From positions 41,211,120 to 41,275,119 of the forward strand of contig NC_080421.1 in NCBI RefSeq assembly GCF_029873635.1: DNA of 64,000 nt, written 5' to 3'. The notes under the pieces are model-generated. The model was not told the origin of the DNA. It did no database searches and was given only the letters and a program-made list of their open reading frames with translations. Source of the stretch: Malania oleifera (taxonomy: Eukaryota > Streptophyta > Magnoliopsida > Santalales > Ximeniaceae). Numbering within the stretch: position 1 is the first letter of the stretch; every line of letters starts with the position of its first letter. Positions 13,501-25,500 of the stretch are shown in pieces. The translations under genes were made by a program, and so were the position numbers.

Positions 13501-16500
13501 TACTACTAGGGTTTAGGTTGGATCACGCCCTGATACCATGTTGAGATTTTGATTAAAAATGAATGACCTGACTTGAAGAGGGTCTCTCCCTCTATTTATA
13601 ATACAAATTAAATACATTCTAATGACAATAATACCCTTACTAACTCTAATTTACATATTAATACACTTAAAAATAATAATACTAAAAACATAAATAACCT
13701 CTAACAAGTACTATTGCAAAAATCATGGTTATATGATTGGAATTCAATGCATCTACCAAATCCAAACACATATTCCTTTTGCAAGGATGGAGAAATCATT
13801 TACATTGCATCCTTTAAGGGTGGAGTTGTCCCTTAGTAATCCTAAGATTAACAACAATCATACTTATTTACTTTAAAACTGGTTGGTTTGGTTGGTAAGC
13901 TTATTGAGAAATAGAAGAGAAATCCCAGCAGCCACCAGAAATCAATGAGTTATTGGGTGATTTTCAAGACCTTGTCAGTGAACAGTTGCTTAAGGGACTC
14001 CTACCAATGCAAGAAATTCAAGGTCAGCAATTTGATCTCAGAGGCAGCTTCGCCAAATCAGGCACCGTACCAAATGCCACAATTACAAAGAGCTGTAATG
14101 TGATGTCAGGAAGAGGATCTGATTGCAAAAGGACTGGAGAAGCAAAGTAAAAGTCCTCCTGCAGTACCAGCATTACTTACTACAAAGAAGGATGGAAGGA
14201 TGGCTCATGGAGAATGCATGTGGCCAGCTGAGGGATTATCAAAACCACTGTGAGGTATTGCTTCCCAATACCTAGATTAGAAGAGATGTTAGAAGAACTT
14301 GTGCGATACACTGTTCTTTAAGATCAACTTGCAACATGGCTATTACTAGATAACGCTTCGAAGTGCAAATAAATGAAAAACTGCATTCAAGACTCTGGAT
14401 GGATGAAATGAATGGGTTGAGATGCCTTTCAGTTTTTCAAATGCACCAAGCATATATTGATTTATAGTCACAGAAAAAAAAGTGCATCTAAACATCATGG
14501 ATAAGTTATGGAGGTTCTTCGTCGTGAGAAACTCCAAGTTTAATGCTTTGTGCAACAAAGTCATGATCTGGGGCTTAATTATTTCAGCTGAAGCATCAAA
14601 GCCAGATGTTGACAAAGTAAAAGCTATGATTGAGTCGCCTACACCACAAACCATGGGAGATGTTTGTAGATTTCGTGGACTAGTTGCCTTTAGGAGGTTT
14701 ATTTGTAATTTCAGCTCATTTGTTAATGTTAATGGTTATTTAGTCTTTTAGCATTATTATTATTATTATGTGTTAAGAGTTTTGTTAGTAATAAGTGTGA
14801 GTAAGGGTATTATTGTCATTCCAATTGTTCTTGCATATATTATAAATAGAGGAAGAGACCTATCGTTGAGATGACGTCTTCCCTTTTACCCAATTACTCA
14901 ACATGGTATCAGAGCGTGATCCAAACTAAACCCCACTCTCAGCCATCGCCGGAAAACACCTTTCCCGCAGCTGTCCTTCCTAGATTCACTTCCATCCCAT
15001 ATTTTTTCACAAAACCAACCATACACCCATAAACAGACCACCCCCCCCCCCCCCCCGGGGGGACGACTCACCTCAGAAAACCCTATCACCAGGTGAGTCC
15101 CCATGTGCCCCCCACACGCCGGCCAAATGACAGCAGGGCCGACCCCTTGCACCGGCGCGTGAGTAATTTTCGACCACCTTTTTTGTTTTTTTTTTTTTTT
15201 TTCCCCTCTGCCATGCTCTGATTCCTTCTCTAGACAATATTATCAAGCTGCTAGGTCAGTTTTTTGCTCAAAAATTCAACTTTTTTCCAACTATGCACTC
15301 GCGTTATTCTATTAATGTCTGTTCAAGGCTTGTGAAGGCTTCTTTGTGAGTTTTTAGGGGCCGTGGCAGCATTCATATGTTCAGTTGTGAGGCTGTGGCA
15401 GTGCTATATCCATCAGTGAGTTGTTCACCTCGTTCGTGGCGGTGTGGCACCCAAGGAATGGTTGTTTGATGCTTCATGAAGCAGTTTATCAATTGTTAAT
15501 GAGTTTATTGGGACTGAAACAGTGGGATTTGCTGTGTTTTTTGATTCACTATTCTAATTCCTTCCTTATACCAAATATCAAGCTGTTTGGCATGTGCTTT
15601 TGCTCCAAGATCCAATTTTGTTGTGACAATACACTAATGGTGATTTGTTAGTTGTTGTTCAGTGTTGGTAACGGTAATTGGTGACCTTCTTGGGGCAGTG
15701 GCAGTGCTAATAAGCTGTTTTTTTTTTTTTTGTGTGTGAGGCTGTGGCAGTGTTGCTTTCTTGGGGCCGCATCTGAGGTTGTTGGAGATTTGTTCATGGT
15801 AGTTTCAGGGGTTCACCTCTCCAATTGTTCCAGTGTTGAGTGTTGCTTTCTTGGGGCTGCGTGTGAGTTTCTTGGTGCTACGCAGCCTTGTACTGATTTG
15901 TCTGTGGCTTGTTCATGGTGGGTCACCTTGTTCGTGGTTGTTACAATTGTTCCAACAATTGATCTTATGATCAATGGTCTGAGTTTGTGAATATTGGGAT
16001 GGCGTTTGCAAATCCCAAAAGTATGATTCCTTCATTAGTCACTTGTTTGAGTGAACCGCATACTATGACTATATCAGAGGAGGAGTATTCAAGGTTTCTA
16101 TATTATCAATTGTCTCAACAAGCATCTTATCACATCGCTTCTTTTGCCCAAAAAGGTAGTCCTACAGTCTGCATGCCATCTAGTATCCTTCCTACTAGTC
16201 CTTGGATTATCGATTTTGCTGCCATTGACCATATAACAGGTGCAACCAACTTTTTTTCAAATCTCCAATATCCAAAAATCTCCCTCAAGTTACCCTTACT
16301 AATGGGTCCACTACTGGGATAGGAACAATAAATCCTACTCCTTCTATCTCTCTTTCTTCTGCTTTATACATTCCTAAATCTCCTTTCAATCTTATGTCAG
16401 TTAGTAAGCTTACAAAGTCACTAAATTGTTCTTATCACATTCCTTCCTGATCTATGGTTATCCAAGATCTGAAGAGAGGAAAAACAGCTGGCATAGGACG

Positions 16501-19500
16501 TGAAGCTCGTGGATTTTACTACTTTGAGTTGCCTTCTCCACCCATTCTCTGCATAGTCGCAACTACACCTCTTCAAATCCATTGTAGCCTTAGTCATCCG
16601 TCCTTGGACAAGTTGAAATAGCTAGTTCCTACATTGAGTTGTGTGTCTAATCTTGAGTATAAATCCTGTCAATTGGGCAAGTGTCATCATGTTCTCTTTG
16701 CTTCCCGGGTCGACAAACGGATGGTTAGTCCTTTCGTGCTTGTCCATTCAGATATTTGGGGTCCTAGTCATGTCATATCAAAATTGGGGTTTCAATACTT
16801 TGTTACATTTGTTGATGATCACTCTAGGATGACTTGGTTATATTTAATGAAAGACCGTTCCAAGTTGTTTGATACCTTTTGTGCTTTCTGTTCCCAAACA
16901 AAGACTCAATTTGACATGCCAGCCAGGATACTTCATAGTGATAATGCTAAGGAGTACTTCAGTACCCAATTCAGTAATTAAATGACTAACACTGGTATGA
17001 TCCATCAGTCCTCTTGTGCCCACACTCCACAACAAAATGGAGTTGCAGAGTAGAAAAACAGGCATATTCTTGAAGTCAACTCATACCCTATTGTACCAAA
17101 CGAACGTCCCCAAAGTATTTTAGAGTGATGTTGTGCTCACAGCTTACTAATATCAATAAAATGCTATCCTCTGTCCTTGGTGGTAAAATCCCATCACTTA
17201 TACCCTATTGTACCAAACGAATGTCCCCAAAGCCTTTTGGAGTGATGCTGTGCTCACAGCTTACTAATATCAATAAAATGCTATCCTCCGTCCTTGGTGG
17301 TAAAATCCCACATTCAGTTATCTTTCCTAAGGCTCCTTTGTTCTCCTTTCCTCCTCGTATATTTGGTTGTGTGTCCTTTGTCCATCAGCCATCTCCATGA
17401 ATCGATAAGTTGGATCCTCGTGCTATCAAATGTATTTTTCTGGGCTATTCCTATACTCAAAAGGGATATCGATGTTATAGTCCTACTTTACATTGATTCT
17501 TTGTCTCTGCTAATATCACCTTTTTTGAGTCTACACCATACTAATCTGATTCCTCAAGTTCTATTGAACTTGATGAGTCCCTTCTTCTGCCTAGTATCTG
17601 TGCTCAATCCTCTGTCATCTTCATCCAGTTTGAGTCCTTCTCATCGCTTGAATCATCCCAATTTGCAAGTATACACACGGTGACTCAAGGCGGAAGTGCC
17701 TCCTCCAATTTCTACTACTGTGCCTCTAGTTCCCTCATCGGATGATCTTATTTCTCATGATGTTGATCCTCCAAATAGCAGTTCGTAAAGGTAAATGCAC
17801 TTGTACCCAACATCCAATCTCTAATTTTGTTGGTTATGATTTCTTGTCACCCTCTTATTACTGTTTTGTTAGTACTCTGTCTTCTATTGCTCTTCCAAGA
17901 TCTATTTCAAGAGTCCTATCCCATTTTGGTTGGAGGAAGGCAATGGTTGAATAGATGTGTGCACTACATGATAATGATACTTGGGATTTGGTACCTCTTC
18001 TTCCTGATAAGTCAATGGTTGGTTGTCGCTGGGTGTACAATGTGAAAGTCAATCCTCATGGTTCTATGGCTCGTCTGAAGGCCTGCCTTGTTGCTAAGGG
18101 GTATACTCAAGTGTATGGATTGGATTATTCAGACACATTCTCCCCGGTTGCTAAACTTGCCTCAGTATATTTGCTCATTTCTCTAGCCACCACTTGTCAT
18201 TGGCCTCTACATTAGTTAGATATGAAGAATGCTTTCCTACATGATGATCTTCATGAGGAGGTATATATGGGGCAACCCCTAGGTTTGTTGCTCAAGGGGT
18301 GTCTAGCTTAGTATGTCAGCTAAAGAAGTCATTGTATGGATTAAAACAATCTTCAAGAGCATGGCTTAGCCGTTCCAGTGTTGTAGTACTTGAGTCTAGC
18401 CTTCATCGGTGTGCAGTAAATCACTCTATATTTTATCGTCATACTCCATCGAGTAGTATTTGCTTATTGTATACGTGGATGACATTGTGATCACTGATGA
18501 TGATGATCGTGGCATCCAGGACCTAAAGCTTTTTCTACAAAGTAAGTTTCAAACCAAAGACTTGGGACCATTGAAGTACTTCTTGGGTATAGAAGTATCG
18601 AGATCCCGTACAGAAACTGTCTCGTCACAGAGGAAGTATGTTCTTGATCTTTTAGATGAGACGGGGCTGTTAGGATCCAAAATGGTTGATACACTCATGG
18701 ATCCTAATAGTAAGTCAATGCCAAATATAGGTGATTAATTGCCTAACCTAGGTCGGTACCGGAGACTTATTGGAAAGTTGAATTATCTCACACTCACTCG
18801 ACCAAATATATCCTTCGCAACAAGTATTTTGAGTCAATTTCTCGATTCCCCGAGAACAAGTCACTAGGGTGCAGTAATTTGCATTTTGAGATATCTCTAA
18901 GGTGCACCAAGGACAGGTCTCTTATATCAGGATTGAAGTCACACTCATATTCAGGGATATAAAGATGTAGATTGGGCCGGATCAACTTCTGATCAAAGAT
19001 CCATAACCGAGTAGTTTATCTCTGTCAGTGGTAATTTGGTGTCTTGGAAAAGTAAGAAACAAACTGTGGTTGCCAAGTCAAGTGCTACATTAAGAGTATA
19101 GGGCTATGGCGCACACTACAAGTGAACTTGTTTGGCTAAAGAACATGTTGAAAGAACTACGTTTTCCACACTCTTAGACTATGGAGTTGATGTGTGATAA
19201 TTGAGGTGCTATTTATATTGCCTCCAACCCTATCTCCCATGAGCGGACAAAGCACATTGAAGTTGATTGCCACTTTGTAAGGGAGAAACTGGTACAAAAG
19301 CTCATTACAACCACTCATGTGAAGTCTGAGTTTCAGCTTACTTATTTGTACACTAAAGCCTTGGGGGGTGCTTATGTGAAATTCATTTGTAACAAGCTAG
19401 GAGCATATGATATATATGCTTCAACATGAGGGGAGTGTTAATGGTTATTTAGTCTTTTAGCATTATTATTATTAGAGTTTTGTTAGTAATAAGTGTGAGT

Positions 19501-22500
19501 TAGAAAGGGTATTATGGTCACTCCAATTGTACTTACATATATTATAAATAGAGGGAGAGACCTATCATTGAGTTGAGGACTTCCATTTTACCCAATTACT
19601 CAATAGTTAATACTATTATAGAATGCCAAGGAAGCAACATTTACATGGATAAAACAAGTAGAAAAGCCATTCAACAAGATCAAGACATTCATGACTGAAG
19701 CACATGTCCTTGTGCTGCCTGACTTTGATAAGCTCTTTGCCTCCTTGCGGTATAGTTTGATGCATCTCATAGGGGCTTTTCTTAGCTACTAGTGGTTTTT
19801 TCTGTGAAAATTGTCTAAACCAAAGAAATGATACTCCACAAATGACTTAGAGTGCTATGCATTAGCTTAGGTTAGATCATTGGCAATGTTAATTGTCACT
19901 TAAAATTTTGTAGTGTATTCTGATCATGAAGCACTTTGGTATCTTAATTCACAAAAGAAGCTGAATCCAAACCATGCTAAACAGAGTTTCTTCCTTCAAA
20001 AATTCTCGTTCACATCAAAACACAAATCTCAAGAGGCAAAAAAAAGTGGCCGATGCATTTAGTTAACAGGTCTTTTCTAGATGGCATGCACATGAGTTGT
20101 GGTTTTGAGTTGAAAGATTTAGTGAAGGTCTAAGTTAGAACCCTCTCTCTCCCTCTCTCATGTGCAGCAATGCAAGGAGGACATTTGTCATGGAAAGGAA
20201 GTCATTCAATACGGTACTCAAGGAGAAGAAGTCAATCTCCTCAGAATAACTGTATACTTTAGGGTTATAAGGGTTTCTATCTTCTTGGAAGTGGACAAGG
20301 TTGACTGGTTTGGGCCAGCAACGAAGCTTCCTCATGGCTTAGAAGAGGAAAGGAGAGAAAAGCCTACTGCTCCAAGTCAAAAGGAACAGATTTGGCACGT
20401 TCATAGCTCTGACAGAGATTGATGCAGGTAGGTGAAGCTATATTGCCTTTCCAGAAGGTTTTGACTCCGTGGGATGGCATGATATCTCTACATCTGCAAA
20501 AACCTGTGTCAATGACTCGCTCCTAGCCGCAAGAGAAAAGCTCACGAACCTGTAATACAGTGAAGAGCTCTGCTCAATTTGTGCCCAACTTTAACAACAA
20601 AGAACTTTCCATCCCTCAAAGAAACCAAGAGCCTGAATCACTCAGATGCTGTGTACTCCTTCCCTCACTGCAGCCACTCCACTAGCTTGACCCTCAGCTT
20701 TGTGCAGAAGCCACATACGCACCCTGAGGGGACTTCCAGACCAGCTTTTGGAGAAGATGAATGATGATATGCACTCTTTCATGTGCATAGCAAAGCAGGG
20801 GTCTGAGTTCGTAACACAGCTGGCCCACCCCTAACAATCTGAATAGTCTGAATTTTTTATTTTTTATTTTTTATTTTTTTCCTGTCAAGGAATTGTCAGA
20901 TTTTATAAAAAATTATGGCTAGGCTCCCAAATGTGCAAATTCTTCTAATTGCTTGGCCAAGATCCAGGCAGGATTTGATTTGGGCTCTTTGTGTTCAGGC
21001 ACTGCACAATTTCTTTGGCTCTTTCACCCCTTCTCAGGCCCTTCTTAATGGGCCCCCCTTGCACCCCAACTCCTTCAGCCCCTTCTCAGCCAATGATGAC
21101 CCACACCCTGATGAAGCCCCCAATGGCTCAACCTACTTTGAGATTCCCTCACGTTCAGGCCCAGAACCCCCACATAATCAGGAGCAGCAGTTTATGCAGC
21201 CAAACAAGACAACCTTGCAGGATGCAATGGATTCTCCAAGTTCCTTTGATGGAGGCATACGTATGGCATTAATACCATCCTTTGATAAAGGCTAGGATGA
21301 CACTCAAGAAGGTCCTCTTACCCCATAGATTGAGGCATTGAAAGGGCTGGCTTTTGATAGCTTGCTTCAAGAAGCAGTTCTTCGACTGGGGGCTCCAGGA
21401 AATGAAATGGTTACAAAGACTATCAGAGAGCCCTTTGAAGGCTTCAAAGAAAAGGCTGAGACACTGAATCTTTGAAGAAATAGAGAAGAAAATGACAAGA
21501 AGTTTATTATTGAAAAACTGAAGTGCAGCAACAAGAAGAATGATACTAAAAGAGAATTCAAAATGACAGGAATTCTTAGTGAACTACAACAAGAATGCAG
21601 GGGTATATCTGCTTGGAGAAGGCTGGCATATTTGGTGAAATTATGTGTATGAAATTGATATCTTGAAATGTTAGGGAGTTGAATGATAGATCAAAAAGAC
21701 CAATGATTAAATGTTTTCTCAGAGAATTAAGAGGTGACATGGTATGTTTACAGGAAAACACATCTGAGACTGGATACTGGATAGGCTTATGATTGGCAGT
21801 CAGTGGGACACGAAAACTGCAAGTAGATCTACCTTGGAGCTGCTAGAAATGTGGGAGGTCTTCTCATTTAATGGAATAATGATTTAGTGGAAATGTTGGA
21901 TCACACAATAAATACTTTCTTGATAACTTGCCTTTTCGGGAACTTGGAGTCATGGAGGGCAATTCTGCACAGATTTAGATTTTCACCAAAGTTTGTGGTC
22001 TACGTGAAGGACCCTTGAGGCAGCTGCTGTGGAAAGAGCTCTTTCAGGTCAAAGACAAGTGGGATGCCCCTTGGGTTATTGAGGAGATGTCAACATTGTT
22101 TTATATTCTCATGAAAGAAGTAGTGGAACTTCAGAGAGCATAAGCATGAAAGAATTTCTAGAATTAATTAATGCAAATGCCTTCTTCCCTCCTTGGTGGA
22201 TCTTTCGCATGGTCTAACTCTCAAGAGATCCCCTCCTACTCGATGATTGACAGGTTTTCAATCTCAACAGGAGGGGGGGAAAAAACATTTCCCCAAGGTT
22301 TCACAGAAACTTCTCCTAAGGCCTGTCCTGGATCACTTCCCAATCATTCTTGATCTATAACAAAATAAAATAGGGTCCAACTCCCTTTTGGTTTGAAAAT
22401 ATGTGGCACAAGCATGAAGTTTTTGGCAACCAAGTTACGTTATGGTTGTCACTTGTCTCCCTCTTATTTCAATGGGCAAGCAAGCTTTGTGGGCACCTGA

Positions 22501-25500
22501 AAATTAAGGGATTTATTAATTAAAAATTGTTGAAATGATGGAATAAGAACAGTTTCAGGAATATTCACTTCAATAAGGATGTGATTCTTTGCAGCCTCAA
22601 GGAGCTTGCTGATAAAGAAATAGCTCAAGACCTCAATGCTGAAGATTAAGCAAGAAGGTTACTTCTCAGAAAGTTCATATCATCACTTTCAGTACTTTGA
22701 ACCCCTCCACTGTGAAGCGGCTGGAAAAGCCTCTCTGTAAGGAGGAAATTCTTCGAGCTCTCATAGACTGCAATAGAAACAAAGTTCCCGGTCCCAATGG
22801 TTCACTTTGGCTTTCTTCCAAGCAAACAAAGACCTCCTCAAGCAGATCATAATCAAGATTTTTCATGGTTCACAGATAAGGCAGACTTGTGGGCAGCATT
22901 AATTCAACATTTGTAGCCTTTATTCCTAAAAAAGCAGGGCCTCAAACATCAAGGATTCCATCCTGTCAGCTTAGGGGGAAGTATTTAGAAGATCTTATCC
23001 AAGGTGCTTGCCTCAAGGCTCAGGAAGTCAATATGGAAGTTATTGACTGGCACCAACATGCTTTTGTAGCAGGTAGAAAATCATGGATGCAGCCCTTATA
23101 GTCTCTGAAGTTGTGAATGCCTACTCCAAGGTAAGGCACAGAGGGGTAGTTCGAGAACTTCATATGGAAAAAGATTTTGACTATGGCATTTGGGATTTTC
23201 TTTTCCACATACTCAAAAGAATAGCCTTTCAGGATCGTTAGCATAAGTGGGTCTATTAATGTATTACCACTCCAACATTTACAGTGCTCATGAATGACTG
23301 CCCCTCAGATTTTTCCAACTGGGTTGAAACAAGGAGGTCCCCTCTCTCGCTTATTGCTTGTCGTGGTGATGGAAGTTTCGATCCTCCTCCTGCAAAAACA
23401 AACCAAAAGGAGGTCTTTTCAAAGGTCTTAGTATTGGGAGGAATAGTAGAGAAATGGAACTCTCCCAATTCTCTTTTCTGGTGACACCATTGTCATATAT
23501 GAGGCAGATCCCCAACAAATCCTCAATTTAGAGAGTACTCTTCTTTGCTTTCAAGCAGTCTCGGGGCTGAAAGTCAACTAGGGAAAAAGTGAAACTATTC
23601 CAACGGAGGACAGCACTGAGGTGGATTTTCTTGAGAGCATTTTGGGCTGCAAATTGGGGGCTTTTCCTTCAACCCACCTTGGTCTTCCTCTCGTAGCTGA
23701 ATTTAAAATGCAGGAGTATAGGATCCTATCATCAAGACTCAAGAGATTTAAGAAAAATTTTGTTGGATGGAAAAGGAATTACCTATCATAAGAAGGAAGA
23801 CTTGCCCTCATCTATAGAGTACTTTTTCAAATATCCTGGTCTGTTATATGTCTCGTTTCCTCATTCATTGCCCAATAGACAAAAGATTGAAAGGCAGTTA
23901 GAGAAGATTCTTTTGAGCAAACATGCGCGAGGATTTCAAATATCAAATTGACAAATGAGGGCTGTGAAGCAACCTATTCAAAACAGAGGCTTGGGGCTTA
24001 AGTCCTTCTCTACTTTCAACAAAGACCTCCTTGGGAAATGGGGAAATGTCTAAAGAGGTTCATGAATGAACAGATCATTGTTGGAGAAAGGCACCATTGT
24101 TTCAAAATATGATCTTGATCACAATGGATGGACTTCTAAAGAAGTTAGAGAACCTCATGGTGTAGAAGATTGAGGATTTACCTGGAAAGTTAGAGAACCT
24201 CATGGACTTCTCTTTTATCAAACTTGACATGGGAAATGGGGATAATGGTTCCTTTTGGCATGACATATGTTATGGCCCCTCTACTAAGTATTTTCTCTTG
24301 GCCAGCAACAAAGATGCTCAAAGAAGAAGTCACCTTCAGCTTTCAGCCAATGAGATTACCTGGGACATTCCCCTAGTGAGAAATACCCATGATTAGAAGA
24401 TTGCCAACTTTAGTGGATTCCTTAGGCGGCCTGCACAAAGTTTACTTTAAAACATTCCCAATGAACCAAAGTGGACCCTGGACAATAGTGGCAGCTTCAC
24501 GGTTCCTACAACAGAGAACTCATTTCTCCTGCAGTAACCAGTAGCAAGATCTCCTGGAAAACTATTTGGAAGGCATCTGCACCCACAACTATTGGGAAGA
24601 TTCTCACTGTTAACAAGCTCCAGAAAACGGAATGCTTCTCATCAACAGATGCTTTTTGTGCAAGCAAAATGCTAAGACAATTGGTCATATCCTCTTTTAC
24701 ATAGTCTTGGGCCAGAAATCTCTGGGATCTGACACTAGTCTTATCAGGCAGCAGTGTGTCACTGCTAAGCCAATGAATATAATCAAAGACCGGTGGACGA
24801 CCACTCTGACTAGTCACTACAATGGCTTGTACATGATAGACACTCGTGCGGTCCATGACTTCTTTGGCACCTGTATTACAGTTGCTTTCTCCTTTGAAAT
24901 TTTTTTAAAGGAGGCAGTCCTTGGTGCCCTTTAATCAATTCTCTCTGTCGATTAGAAAAAAAAAAACAGCCATTTAATGGTATCAACTATGCAGCATATC
25001 ATAAGAATCCTTATGTGAGAAAATCATCCAAGAGCTGCATGGTGGTGGTTTAGGAGGACATTTTGGGAGAGACAAAGACTCCAGTTATGATGATAGATCA
25101 TTATTACTGGCCGAACATGGCCTGGGATGTTGAAAGATTGGTGAATGTTCAATACTTTTGACAAATTACAAGTTCGTATACACCTTCACCAATTGCTTCC
25201 TCTCCTTGAGTGCATTGGAGCACACAGTTTTTCTTGGTCTTCCAAAGACAGCAAGGGGCCACGAGATATTTGTTGTGGCAATTGTTTCTCAAAGATGTTA
25301 CTTTCATTGCTTTTTCTCGCACAGCTGATGCATCACGTGGCTGAAATATTTTTCAGAGAAATTATGCAGCTATATGGAGTTCTACTTCAAGTGTGTTGGA
25401 CTGAAATATAAAGTTCATGGGACATCTTTCAGAGGGCCTAGTGAAGGAAGTTACAGACACAATTGTATACTCTCATACTTGCACCCACATAACAGATGGT

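Larger units (their letters stand above)
8606..13706 (-). mobile_element. Ty1/copia element A (minus strand), nested in gypsy
   Basis: 5,101 bp. The 3' LTR (8606-8782) and 5' LTR (13539-13706) share most positions; my by-eye comparison suggests roughly 10% differences plus small indels. The primer-binding site TGGTATCAGGGC lies at 13538-13527 directly inside the 5' LTR, and the polypurine tract GAAGGGGA lies next to the 3' LTR. Flanking pentamers are AACAC and AGTAC, a decayed target duplication. Domain order is gag, PR, IN, RT, RH, as expected for copia. Confidence 0.9.
14727..19605 (+). mobile_element. Ty1/copia element B (plus strand), nested in gypsy
   Basis: 4,879 bp with perfect 5-bp target duplication GTTAA (14722-14726 and 19606-19610). 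5' LTR 14727-14903, PBS TGGTATCAGAGC 14904-14915, purine tract GAGGGGAG 19428-19435, 3' LTR 19436-19605. It belongs to a family related to copia element A but lies in the opposite orientation about 1 kb away. The gag region is largely replaced by non-coding sequence. Confidence 0.93.

Noticed and set aside
21367-21761. Minus-strand Leu/Ser/Phe-rich frames
   Set aside because: Antisense shadows of the L1 endonuclease region.
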